Below are positions 32,442 through 41,294 of a DNA stretch of 64,000 nucleotides, in pieces. The DNA comes from Pseudosporangium ferrugineum (GTDB lineage Bacteria > Actinomycetota > Actinomycetes > Mycobacteriales > Micromonosporaceae): assembly GCF_003002065.1 (NCBI RefSeq), contig NZ_PVZG01000014.1:1-64000 (forward strand), given 5' to 3'. Both the position numbers and the translations under genes were made by a program. The notes under the pieces were generated by a model. That model searched no databases, was not told the origin of the DNA, and saw nothing but the letters and a program-made list of their open reading frames with translations. The stretch's first letter is position 1. Each line of letters begins with the position of its first letter.

Positions 32442-33625
32442 GCCGCCACCCCGACCGGCGCGGTCGCGGACCGGATCGCGTAGAGAGCCTCGAACGCGGC
32501 GACCGTGCGGGTCTCGTCGTGCTGCTCGGCGACGGCCCGCGCCCGGCGGCCCATCGCCCGCGCCCGCGCCGGGTCGCCGAGCACGGCCAGCAGGCGGCCG
32601 GCGAGGGCGTCGACGTCGCCGGGCGGGAACAGGTAGCCGGTCCCCTCGTCGACGACCAGGTGCGGCAGGGCCGCGGCGTCCGCGCCGACCACCGGCCGGC
32701 CGCAGGCCATCGCCTCGAGCGTGACCAGGCTCTGCAGCTCGGCCGTGCCCGCGTTGACGAAGACCGTCGTGGCCGCGTACGCGGACGGGAGGTCGCCGTC
32801 GGGCACGAAGCCCGTGAAGATCACGTTCTCGCCGAGCCCGAGCCGCGCCGCCAGCGCCCGCAGCGCCGGGCCCTGGGCACCCGACCCGACGAGCAGCAAC
32901 TGCGCGTCGAGCGACCGGCGCACCGAGGCGAACGCGCGGACCACGACGTCGAGGTTCTTCTCGGCGTCGAGCCGGCCGACGTACGTGACGGTGGGCTTGT
33001 CGGCGAGCCCGTGCAGCAGCCGGAACCCGGCGGCATCCGCGGCACCGCCGAAGCGGGTCAGGTCGATGCCGTTGGAGATCGGCAGCACCGGGCCGGGCAC
33101 GCCGGCCACCGTGGCCAGCGCCGCGGCGTACGGGGTCGGCGCGGTCACCACGTCGGCCTTGGCGAGCACGCGGGCGGCGTCGCGCCACGCCCAGTCGTGC
33201 ACGACCGACCGCCCGGAGTCGCCGATCGGCAGGTAGTGCACCAGGTTCTCGGGCATGAAGTGGTTGGTCGCGATGACGAGCAGGCCACGTTCGCGGGCCG
33301 CGTCGACCAGCGCCCGGCACAGCGGGAAATGGCTCTGCACGTGGACCGCGTGCGGCCGTACCCGATCGAGGATCCGGCGGGCCGCCGAGCGCAGCGCCAC
33401 CGGCGGGCTGAACCGGAAGCCGGGGTGCCCGGGCACCGGCAGGGACCGCACCCGGTGCTCGACGACGCCCGCCGAGGTGACCGTGACGGTGCTGCGGCGG
33501 CCGGTCGCCGGCGCGGCGACGTGCACCTCGTGGCGGGGGGTCAGCGCCGCGGCGAGGCGCTGGGCGAAGACCGAGGCGCCGTTGACGTGGGGGGCATAGG
33601 TGTCGGCGCCGATGAGGATGCGCAT
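32438..33625 (-). CDS. GT4 glycosyltransferase (alpha-mannosyltransferase-like)
   Basis: A 395-residue GT-B enzyme. The N-terminal loop MRILIGADTYAPHVNGAS is typical of GT4 PimB/MgtA-like mannosyltransferases, as are NHFMPENLVHYLP and the donor-binding part with VTYVGRLDAEKNLDVVVRAF and the E-x7-E motif in TAELQSLVTLEAMACGRPVV. Probably GDP-mannose dependent, acting on a lipid acceptor at the inner membrane face. Its first 85 bases overlap the end of the DedA-like gene upstream. Confidence 0.9.
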   Translation of the reverse strand: MRILIGADTYAPHVNGASVFAQRLAAALTPRHEVHVAAPATGRRSTVTVTSAGVVEHRVRSLPVPGHPGFRFSPPVALRSAARRILDRVRPHAVHVQSHFPLCRALVDAARERGLLVIATNHFMPENLVHYLPIGDSGRSVVHDWAWRDAARVLAKADVVTAPTPYAAALATVAGVPGPVLPISNGIDLTRFGGAADAAGFRLLHGLADKPTVTYVGRLDAEKNLDVVVRAFASVRRSLDAQLLLVGSGAQGPALRALAARLGLGENVIFTGFVPDGDLPSAYAATTVFVNAGTAELQSLVTLEAMACGRPVVGADAAALPHLVVDEGTGYLFPPGDVDALAGRLLAVLGDPARARAMGRRARAVAEQHDETRTVAAFEALYAIRSATAPVGVAA

Positions 33626-34167
33626 GGGGTGTCTCCCGGGGAGAAGCGTCGCCGCACGGCGACGTGGACGAGCGCGACCGGCACAGCGACGGCCGCGGAG
33701 AGCAGGAGGACGCCGCCGGGCAGCTCGAGCAGGCCGGTGAGCCGGCTGCCGAGCAGGGCGCCCAAAGAGATCAGGACCAGACCGCGTACGGCCGAGGCCG
33801 CACCCACCCAGGCCAGGAACCGGCGGTACGGCACCCGCGCGGCGCCCGCCGACAGGAACGCCGGGATGGCGAGCACGTCGACGACCTTGGCGGTGACGAC
33901 CAGCCGGGGCAGCCTGCGGGCGACCGCCTCGGCGAGCGGGACACGGCGGGCCAGGAACCGGAACCGGTGGGCCCAGCGCCCGGCAAGGTAGAGGAGGGTG
34001 TCCCCCGCCACCTCGGCGAGCACGACGATCACCCAGACCGGCCAGAACGCGGCGACGCCGGCGCCGACGAGCGAGCCCGCGGTGACGGTGGTGGCCGGCC
34101 CCTCGAGAAGCACGAGGGGCCCGAGCATCGCGTACGGGTGCTCGAGCACGGCCTGGGTCGGATCCAT
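33541..34167 (-). CDS. DedA-like (SNARE-associated) membrane protein
   Basis: A 208-residue protein related to DedA proteins: LVLLEGPATTVTAGSLVGAG at the first re-entrant part, VVLAEVAGDTLLYLAGRW and FLSAGAARVPYRRFLAWVG. The DedA core ends by about residue 180; the last 28 residues overlap the start of the glycosyltransferase gene in another frame and are low-complexity Ser/Pro. It is the first gene of the envelope set, and upstream is the divergent riboswitch region. Confidence 0.85.
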   Translation of the reverse strand: MDPTQAVLEHPYAMLGPLVLLEGPATTVTAGSLVGAGVAAFWPVWVIVVLAEVAGDTLLYLAGRWAHRFRFLARRVPLAEAVARRLPRLVVTAKVVDVLAIPAFLSAGAARVPYRRFLAWVGAASAVRGLVLISLGALLGSRLTGLLELPGGVLLLSAAVAVPVALVHVAVRRRFSPGDTPCASSSAPTPMPPTSTAPRSSPSASPRR

Positions 34168-34364
34168 GCCGAGAATCCTCGGGCGCGGGCCCCGCATCGG
34201 GCGTCCACCCGCGGAGCGTTCCTGGTAGCTCGCTGGTAGGGGGTCCGCTGGTCCCCGGGCGTGATGCCCACCGGCGGGTCGCAACACGCCCGGCACACCA
34301 TCTGGTGTTGCCAGCCGGGGCCCCTACCCATATATGGTGTGCACGCAGCTGGTTCGATCATCAC

Positions 34365-34535
34365 CCCGGTGGTGCTCGAGGCAAGAGGGAACCCGGTGGA
34401 AGTCCGGGACTGCCCCGCAGCGGTGAGTGGGAACGACCGCCGTCAGAGAGCACTGGGCCGCCACGGCCTGGGAAGCGACGGCCAGTAGGCAGCGCGTACG
34501 ACGCCCGCGAGTCCGAAGACCTGCCAGCGCACCGT
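34365..34535 (+). promoter_or_regulatory. Cobalamin (B12) riboswitch upstream of nrdAB
   Basis: The leader carries the cobalamin riboswitch landmarks in order: GAGGCAAGAGGGAA, CCGGTGGAAGTCCGGGACTG, CCCCGCAGCGGTGAGTGGGA, a CCTGGGAAGCGACGGCCAGT stretch, and CGCGAGTCCGAAGACCTGCC. A P1-type pair GGTGC/GCACC closes it. It ends about 115 bases before the nrdA start. In Streptomyces a B12 riboswitch represses class Ia nrdABS when cobalamin is present, leaving the B12-dependent class II enzyme in charge; the same logic is inferred here. Confidence 0.93.
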
Positions 34536-34647
34536 GCGCCGCCGTGGCGTGCGGTGGTCGAAGGCCGCGCGGGACGGCCGACGCCATCAGCCGGCCCCGG
34601 CCGGCGGCGTCCCCCTGCGCGCGCCCTCACGAGGTTTGGGGGACGAG

Positions 34648-36927
34648 ATGCGGGTACGCAAACGCAACGGCGATCTGGAGACGGTCGACGTCAACAAGAT
34701 CGTCAAGGCGGTCGAGCGCTGGGTGGCCGATCTGGACGAGGTGGACCCGCTCCGGGTCGCGACCAGGACGATCAGCGGCCTCTACGACGGCGCCACCACG
34801 GCCGAGCTGGACAAGCTGTCCATTCAGACGGCGGCCGAGCTGATCGGCGAGGAGCCGCAGTATTCCAAGCTGGCCGCCCGCCTCCTTGCCACCTTCGTGG
34901 ACAAGGAGGTCCGCAACCAGGGCGTGGCCACCTTCAGCCAGTCCATCCGGCACGCCCACCAGCAGGGCCTGATCGGCGACGGGACCGCCGCGTTCGTGGC
35001 GAGGAACGCCCGCAAGCTCGACGACGCCGTCGACGTCGCCGGTGATCTGAGGTTCGAATACTTCGGCCTGCGGACGGTGGCCGACCGCTACCTGCTGCGC
35101 CACCCGCTCTCACGTGACGTGCTCGAGACACCGCAATACTGGCTGCTGCGCGTCGCGTGCGGGCTGTCGCAGACGCCGGCCGAGGCGATCGACTTCTACC
35201 GGCTCATGTCGAGTCTGGCCTATCTGCCCAGCTCACCGACGCTGTTCAACTCGGGCACCCGGCACACCCAGCTGTCGAGCTGCTTCCTGGTCGACTCCCC
35301 CCGGGACGAGCTCGACTCCATCTACGAGCGCTACCACCAGGTCGCGAAGCTGTCGAAGTTCTCCGGCGGCATCGGCATCTCCTGGTCCCGGGTCCGCGGC
35401 CGGGGTGCGCTGATCCGCGGCACCAACGGCAGGTCCAACGGGATCGTGCCGTTCCTGAAGACGCTCGACGCCGGGGTGGCCGCCGTCCACCAGGGTGGCC
35501 GGCGCAAGGGCGCGGCCTGCGTCTATCTGGAGCCGTGGCACCCGGACATCGAGGAGTTCCTGGAGCTGCGCGACAACACCGGCGAGGAGTCCCGGCGTAC
35601 GCACAACCTGAACCTGGCGAACTGGATCCCGGACGAGTTCATGCGCCGCGTCGAGGCCGACGGCGACTGGTCGCTGGTCGACCCGTCCGACGCGCCCGAG
35701 CTGCCCGACCTGGTCGGCGACGAGTTCGACGAGGCCTACCGGAGGGCGGAGAAGAACGCGGTCAGGACCGTCAAGGCCCGGGATCTGTACGGCCGGATGA
35801 TGCGCACCCTGGCCCAGACCGGCAACGGCTGGATGACGTTCAAGGACCGCGCCAACGCCCTGTCGAACCAGACCGGCGCGCCGGGCAACACCATCCACCT
35901 GTCGAACCTGTGCACCGAGATCCTCGAGGTCAACTCCGACGACGAGACCGCGGTGTGCAACCTGGGCTCGATCAACCTGGGCGCGCACCTCGCCGGCGGC
36001 GGCGTCGACTGGGAGAAGCTGCGCGCCACCGTACGGACCGCGGTCGTCTTCCTGGACCGGGTCATCGACCTCAACTTCTACCCGTCGGAGCAGGCCGGAA
36101 GGTCCAACCCGCGGTGGCGGCCGATCGGGCTGGGCCTGATGGGCCTGCAGGACGCGTTCTTCGCGCTGCGGCTGCCGTTCGACTCCGCCGAGGCCAAGGA
36201 ACTGTCGACCCGCGTCCAGGAGGAGATCTTCCTGACCGCCCTGGAGTCGAGCGTCGCTCTCGCCGAACGGTTCGGCCCGCACCCGGCCTACCCGGAGACC
36301 CGTGCCGCGCAGGGCGATCTGCACCACGAGCTGTGGGGCGCCACGCCTTCGCAGACCGAGCGGTGGGCCGGCCTGAAGACCCGCATCGCCGAGCACGGCC
36401 TCCGGAACTCGCTCATGATCGCGATCGCCCCGACGGCCACCATCGCGTCGATCGCCGGCTGCTACGAGTGCATCGAGCCGCAGGTGTCCAACCTGTTCAA
36501 GCGCGAGACCATGTCCGGCGAGTTCCTGCAGATCAACACCTATCTCGTACGCGAACTGAAGGCCCGCGGCCTCTGGACGGCGCCGATCCGGGAGCGGATC
36601 AAGCGGGCCGAGGGCTCGGTGCAGGGCATCGCCGACCTGCCCGCCGACGTCCGCGAATTGTTCCGTACGGCCTGGGAGCTCCCCCAGCGGGCGTTGATCG
36701 ACCTGGCCGCCGCCCGCGCGCCCTACATCGACCAGTCCCAGTCGCTCAACCTGTTCCTGAGCGCACCGACCATCGGCAAGCTCTCCTCGATGTACCTGCA
36801 CGCCTGGAAAGCCGGCCTGAAGACGTCGTACTACCTGCGCTCGCGGCCCGCGACGCGGATCCAGCAGGCGACCACCGCCGTCGCCTGCTCCCTGGAGAAC
36901 CCCGAGAGCTGCGAGGCCTGCCAGTGA
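34648..36927 (+). CDS. nrdA: Class I ribonucleoside-diphosphate reductase, alpha subunit
   Basis: A 759-residue RNR large subunit. An ATP-cone is at the N-terminus (MRVRKRNGDLETVDVNKIVKAVERW). Catalytic elements: SSCFLV (first redox Cys), NLCTEILEV (thiyl Cys, Asn and Glu), AVCNLGSINL (second redox Cys), and IAPTATIASIAG. The C-terminal SCEAC pair is the thioredoxin-facing cysteine pair. It makes deoxynucleoside diphosphates in the cytoplasm. ATG 34648 follows GGGGGACG. It is the first gene of the operon under the B12 riboswitch and overlaps nrdB by four bases. Confidence 0.96.
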   Translation: MRVRKRNGDLETVDVNKIVKAVERWVADLDEVDPLRVATRTISGLYDGATTAELDKLSIQTAAELIGEEPQYSKLAARLLATFVDKEVRNQGVATFSQSIRHAHQQGLIGDGTAAFVARNARKLDDAVDVAGDLRFEYFGLRTVADRYLLRHPLSRDVLETPQYWLLRVACGLSQTPAEAIDFYRLMSSLAYLPSSPTLFNSGTRHTQLSSCFLVDSPRDELDSIYERYHQVAKLSKFSGGIGISWSRVRGRGALIRGTNGRSNGIVPFLKTLDAGVAAVHQGGRRKGAACVYLEPWHPDIEEFLELRDNTGEESRRTHNLNLANWIPDEFMRRVEADGDWSLVDPSDAPELPDLVGDEFDEAYRRAEKNAVRTVKARDLYGRMMRTLAQTGNGWMTFKDRANALSNQTGAPGNTIHLSNLCTEILEVNSDDETAVCNLGSINLGAHLAGGGVDWEKLRATVRTAVVFLDRVIDLNFYPSEQAGRSNPRWRPIGLGLMGLQDAFFALRLPFDSAEAKELSTRVQEEIFLTALESSVALAERFGPHPAYPETRAAQGDLHHELWGATPSQTERWAGLKTRIAEHGLRNSLMIAIAPTATIASIAGCYECIEPQVSNLFKRETMSGEFLQINTYLVRELKARGLWTAPIRERIKRAEGSVQGIADLPADVRELFRTAWELPQRALIDLAAARAPYIDQSQSLNLFLSAPTIGKLSSMYLHAWKAGLKTSYYLRSRPATRIQQATTAVACSLENPESCEACQ

Positions 36928-37961
36928 CCACCGTTCCCGCACCCCGCCCCGCCGCCGACCGGCAGCTGCTGCTCGACCCCGGCATGGACCTGACCCTGCG
37001 GCCGATGCGCTACCCGCACTTCTTCGACCGGTTCAAGGACGCCATCAGGAACACCTGGACCGTCGAGGAGGTCGACCTGCACTCGGACCTCGCCGACCTC
37101 CATCGCCTGTCGCCCGCCGAACGGCACCTCGTCTCCCGGCTGGTCGCCTTCTTCGCCACCGGCGACACCATCGTGGCCAACAACCTCGTGCTCAACCTCT
37201 ACCAGCACGTCAACTCGCCCGAGGGCCGCCTCTACCTGTCCCGGCAGCTGTTCGAGGAGGCGGTGCACGTGCAGTTCTATCTGAACCTGCTGGACACGTA
37301 CGTGCCGGACGAGCAGGAACGGTCCGAGGCCTTCGCGGCGGTGGAGAACATCCCGTCGATCGCCCGCAAGGCCGAGTTCTGCTTCCGGTGGATCGACTCC
37401 GTCCACGAGCTGCGGGCGCTGACGTCGAAGGCCGACCGGCGCGCCTTCCTGCTCAACCTGATCTGCTTCGCCGCCTGCATCGAGGGCCTGTTCTTCTACG
37501 GCGCCTTCGCGTACGTCTACTACCTGCGCTCCCGCGGCCTGCTGCACGGCCTGGCGTCCGGCACCAACTGGGTGTTCCGCGACGAGAGCATGCACATGGC
37601 CTTCGCCTTCGACGTGGTCGAGACGGTCCGCCGGGAGGAACCCGACCTGTTCGACGCCGACATGGCCCAGCAGGTCAGGGACATGCTCGCCGAGGCCGTC
37701 GAGTGCGAGGTCCAGTTCGCCGAGGACCTGCTCACCCGGGGCATCTCCGGCATGTCCCTCGCCGACATGCGCGAATACCTGCAACACGTCGCGGACCGCC
37801 GCCTCGCCGTGCTGGGCATCGACCCGATGTACGGCTCGAAGAACCCGTTCGCGTTCATGGAGCTGCAGGACGTCCAGGAACTGTCGAACTTCTTCGAGCG
37901 CCGCGTCTCGGCGTACCAGGTGGGGGTGACCGGCACCGTCGGCTTCGACGACGACTTCTGA
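36924..37961 (+). CDS. nrdB: Class I ribonucleoside-diphosphate reductase, beta subunit
   Basis: A 345-residue R2 subunit. The dinuclear metal ligands can be read as Asp in FFATGDTIVANN, Glu and His in FEEAVHVQFY, Glu in ACIEGLFFYG, and Glu and His in FRDESMHMAF. The radical tyrosine is the Y four residues after the His in HVQFY. The C-terminal tail VGFDDDF should bind the alpha subunit. The start GTG 36924 overlaps the nrdA stop. No nrdS regulator gene follows, unlike the Streptomyces nrdABS operon. Confidence 0.95.
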   Translation: MTTVPAPRPAADRQLLLDPGMDLTLRPMRYPHFFDRFKDAIRNTWTVEEVDLHSDLADLHRLSPAERHLVSRLVAFFATGDTIVANNLVLNLYQHVNSPEGRLYLSRQLFEEAVHVQFYLNLLDTYVPDEQERSEAFAAVENIPSIARKAEFCFRWIDSVHELRALTSKADRRAFLLNLICFAACIEGLFFYGAFAYVYYLRSRGLLHGLASGTNWVFRDESMHMAFAFDVVETVRREEPDLFDADMAQQVRDMLAEAVECEVQFAEDLLTRGISGMSLADMREYLQHVADRRLAVLGIDPMYGSKNPFAFMELQDVQELSNFFERRVSAYQVGVTGTVGFDDDF

Positions 37962-38116
37962 CCCGCGGCGCTTCACAGGCCGGGACGGTCGCGGCCGTGA
38001 GCCGGTCACCCCTGGCGCGTGGTCAGGGCGCGCTGGAGCAACGCCCCGGAGGCGTCGAGCACGCGGGCGGCACGCTGTTCGTGGAAGCCCCGCCGCCTTG
38101 AGCATCGACGATGCCG

Positions 38117-38809
38117 TCACGCCGAGGACTCCGGCGGGAACGGCTCGTCGACGCGGACCAGCCTGCTCTGATACGCGATCACCACGAGCTGTGCACGGTC
38201 TCGTGCGCCGAGTTTGGTCATCGTCCGCGTCACGTGCGACTTGACCGTCAGCCGCGACAGGTGCAGCCGGCCGGCAATCTCGTCATTGGAGAGGCCGCAG
38301 GCGACCAGCGACAGGACCTCCCTCTCCCGGTTGGTGAGCTGCGCCAGGCTGGGCGCGACGGGCAGCGATGCGGCCATCGGCTGATGGAGAAAGTGGCTGA
38401 TCAGCCCTCTCGTCGCGCGGGGAGACAACAGCGCTTCGCCCGTCGCTACCACCCGGATGGCGTTGGTCAGTTCGGCCGGTTCCACATGCTTGCCGAGAAA
38501 CCCGCTGGCGCCGGCCCGCAGCGCGAGGATGACGTTCTCGTCGTCTTCGAACGTGGTCAGGACCAGCACCCGGACGTCGGCCAGATCCTCGGCCTGCGCC
38601 ATCCGCCGGGTGGCCTCCAGGCCGTCCATGCCGGGCATGCGCAGGTCCATGAGGACGACGTCGGCGCGCCGGGCCCGGGCGAGGTCGACCGCCTCGAACC
38701 CGTCGCCGGCTTCGCCGACGACCTCGATGTCGGGTTCCGGGTCCACAAACATGCGGAATCCCGCCCGGATCAGGGCCTGGTCGTCGACGAGCAACAATCT
38801 GATGGTCAT
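38117..38809 (-). CDS. NarL/LuxR-type response regulator
   Basis: A 230-residue regulator: IRLLLVDDQALIRAGFRMF, phospho-acceptor Asp in VVLMDLRMPGMDG, and the HTH LTNREREVLSLVACGLSNDEIAG with VKSHVTRTMTKLGARDR. ATG 38809 overlaps the kinase stop by four bases. It converges on nrdB; nothing in the sequence ties it to nrdAB. The redox operon starting at 40128 is on the other side of the kinase gene, divergent. Confidence 0.95.
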   Translation of the reverse strand: MTIRLLLVDDQALIRAGFRMFVDPEPDIEVVGEAGDGFEAVDLARARRADVVLMDLRMPGMDGLEATRRMAQAEDLADVRVLVLTTFEDDENVILALRAGASGFLGKHVEPAELTNAIRVVATGEALLSPRATRGLISHFLHQPMAASLPVAPSLAQLTNREREVLSLVACGLSNDEIAGRLHLSRLTVKSHVTRTMTKLGARDRAQLVVIAYQSRLVRVDEPFPPESSA

Positions 38810-39981
38810 GGCGCCGGCGCGGACAGCTCGGCCCGGATCGAGAACGCGTTGCCTTCGGCGTGGCCGACCGTGAACCGGCCGCCGTTCGCGGCCACCCGTT
38901 CGCCCATGCCGAGAATGCCGTAACCGAAGCTCTGCCCGGAACGACGCTCGCCCACCTTGTTGACGATGTCGACGGTGAGCCCGGTGCTGGTGTATTCGAT
39001 CGTCAGGTGAGCCCTTCCGTCACCGTACTTCCGGGCGTTGGTCAGCCCTTCCTGGATGATCCGGTAGGCCACCAGATCCGCCATGGCCGGCAGCTCCCGG
39101 GAAACTCCGATCTGCCGGCGCTCGACACACAGGCCCGTCGCCGTGAAGTCGCCGATGAGCCGTTGGAGGTCGGCAAGCCCCCGGGTCGGTTCGATCGTGA
39201 GCACATCCCGGTCGGGCTCGTGGCGCAGGAGGCCGATGACGGATCCCATCTCCTTCAGTACGTCGTCCGCCAGCTGGCTGATGTGTTCCAGTGCCGGGGT
39301 GACCTGCTCCGGACGGTGGTCCACGATGCGCCTGGCCCCGGCCGCCAGCACCTTGACCGCCGCGATGTGGTGGGCGATGACGTCGTGAATGTCCCGGGCG
39401 ATCCGGATCCGCTCCTGCGCGACCCGGTGCCGCGCCTCCTCCTCGCGGGACTGCTCGGTCTGCCGCGCCCGCTGCTCCACCTCGGCGACGTAGGCGAGGC
39501 GGCTGCGAGTCGCATCACCGATCGCGGCGCCGACGCCGATCACGGCAATGGTGCTGAGCCTGTGCCCGTTCAAGGGGGCCCAGACGAGCGTGCCGATGGT
39601 CAGCAGGGCGGCGACACCACCCGCGGTGAGCCAGGCGGTTCGTTGCTCCGTGCGGGTGGCAACCGTGTACGTCAGCAGGACGATCGCCGCGGTCAGGGCA
39701 GGGTCCTGATGATGGGCGACGGCGGTGAGCACGGTCACCCCGGCGACGCTGACGCCCAGGGCGGCGACGGTGAACCGGCGGCGCGCGGCGACGGCGATCA
39801 CCGCGAGGACGAACCCGGCAAGGTCGGCCGGCGTCGTGGGTAGGTGTCTCTCCGGTGAGGACTCGATCAGTGCCAAGCCGGTCGCCGTCAGGGCCAGCGC
39901 CGTGGCCAGCAACGTGTCTCCGAGGAACGGGTGCCTGCGCATCGCGTCTGGAAGTCCGGGCAGCACCCGCTTCGGCGTCAT
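38806..39981 (-). CDS. Two-component sensor histidine kinase (HisKA_3)
   Basis: A 391-residue kinase with about five N-terminal helices, a coiled-coil linker, the HisKA_3 motif IARDIHDVIAHHIAAVKVLA and HATPase_c motifs (VAYRIIQEGLTNARKYG, FGYGILGMGERVAANGG). ATG 39981 is chosen as the start close to the first helix; the open frame beyond it lacks a better signal. It is divergent from the copper-monooxygenase lipoprotein gene, so it may sense the state of that extracytoplasmic redox system. Confidence 0.93.
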   Translation of the reverse strand: MTPKRVLPGLPDAMRRHPFLGDTLLATALALTATGLALIESSPERHLPTTPADLAGFVLAVIAVAARRRFTVAALGVSVAGVTVLTAVAHHQDPALTAAIVLLTYTVATRTEQRTAWLTAGGVAALLTIGTLVWAPLNGHRLSTIAVIGVGAAIGDATRSRLAYVAEVEQRARQTEQSREEEARHRVAQERIRIARDIHDVIAHHIAAVKVLAAGARRIVDHRPEQVTPALEHISQLADDVLKEMGSVIGLLRHEPDRDVLTIEPTRGLADLQRLIGDFTATGLCVERRQIGVSRELPAMADLVAYRIIQEGLTNARKYGDGRAHLTIEYTSTGLTVDIVNKVGERRSGQSFGYGILGMGERVAANGGRFTVGHAEGNAFSIRAELSAPAP

Positions 39982-40127
39982 GGCGGCGATGGTAGGCACC
40001 CGTTCCGCGCTCCCGCATCGTCCCTGTGCAGTACTCCCCGCCTCCTGCTTGCACCCGAGGGAGGAGTTCGGTTTCGCACCACCGGGAGGATGCTCACGAA
40101 TGCCCCCGGGACACACCATTCATCCCC

Positions 40128-41294
40128 ATGAGGAACCTGGTCAAACTCAGAAACGGCCCGGCAGTCGCCGTCGTCGTGGGCGCGCTGCTGACGACGGTGT
40201 CGGCCTGTGGTGGCGGTGATTCCGGCAGCACGGAGGCGGCCGCGCCCGCTCATATCCATGCGTCTTCGCAGGCGCCGGCTCTGCCGCTACGGTCCGGCGA
40301 ACGGTTCGTCGAGTTGAGCGTGGCGCAGCCATACACGCCGGCTCCCCCGAACGGCGGCACGGACGAGTATCGATGCCTGGTGCTGGATCCGAAAGTCGCC
40401 GCACCGGAATATCTGACCGGCGTCCGATTCCAGGCCCAGAACGAGCCGATCGCGCATCACGCCATCACCTTCGTGGTCGCCCCGGAGGAAGCCGCCGCCG
40501 CCCGCGAGAAGGACGCCAAGGATCCGGGTGAGGGCTACACCTGCTTCGGCAATGACGGCCTGAGTTCTTCGACGTGGGTGGACACCTGGACGCCCAGCGC
40601 CCAGGAGACCCTCCTCGACGGTGACGTCGGATATCGCATGGAACCCGGCAGCCTGGTGATTCTGCAGGTTCACTACAACCTGCTCGCCACCGACGGCAAG
40701 CCCGCCGGATCCGACCGGTCCCGGGTCCGGCTGCGTGTCACCAAGGGGACTCCTGACACGACCGCGCTGGACACCCTGCCCATGAACGGGCCGATCGAAC
40801 TGCCGTGCGCCAAGAACGAATCCGGCCCGCTGTGCGAACGCGCCGCGTCGCTCGCGGACGTCAAGAAGCGCTTCGGCGACCAGGAGGGCGGCAAGGAGGA
40901 GGAGCTGCTCCGGGAATGCGGGCACTCCGCCCCCGAGCCGGGTAACACCCAGACCTGCACCATTCAGGTTCCGCAACCGATCACGATCCACGCGACGCGC
41001 GGGCACATGCACCTTCTGGGCAAGTCGATCAAGGTGGAACTCAATCCCGGGACGCCCGCGCAGCAGACCCTGCTCGACGTTCCGGCCTTCAACTTCGACG
41101 ACCAGGCGCTGCACGAGCTGCCGGCTCCCGTCGCCCTCAAGAAGGGGGACACCCTCAGGCTCACGTGCACCCACGACGCGACTCTTCGCCAGAAGCTGCC
41201 GCAGCTCAAGGACACTCCGCCGCGATACGTCATCTGGGGCGACGGAACAACCGATGAGATGTGCACCGGCCTGCTCACCGTTTCGGCGCCATGA
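40128..41294 (+). CDS. Copper type II monooxygenase-like lipoprotein
   Basis: A 388-residue lipoprotein: signal peptide with lipobox TTVSACGGG, then two beta domains resembling peptidylglycine/dopamine monooxygenases. Candidate copper ligands: His-His in PIAHHAITFVV, His in LQVHYNL, and His and Met in HATRGHMHLLG, with LTCTHDATLRQ following. In this family two coppers split dioxygen to hydroxylate a C-H bond. The start ATG 40128 is the one that precedes the signal peptide; upstream codons are not protein-like. It overlaps the DoxX-Rieske gene by four bases. Confidence 0.78.
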   Translation: MRNLVKLRNGPAVAVVVGALLTTVSACGGGDSGSTEAAAPAHIHASSQAPALPLRSGERFVELSVAQPYTPAPPNGGTDEYRCLVLDPKVAAPEYLTGVRFQAQNEPIAHHAITFVVAPEEAAAAREKDAKDPGEGYTCFGNDGLSSSTWVDTWTPSAQETLLDGDVGYRMEPGSLVILQVHYNLLATDGKPAGSDRSRVRLRVTKGTPDTTALDTLPMNGPIELPCAKNESGPLCERAASLADVKKRFGDQEGGKEEELLRECGHSAPEPGNTQTCTIQVPQPITIHATRGHMHLLGKSIKVELNPGTPAQQTLLDVPAFNFDDQALHELPAPVALKKGDTLRLTCTHDATLRQKLPQLKDTPPRYVIWGDGTTDEMCTGLLTVSAP

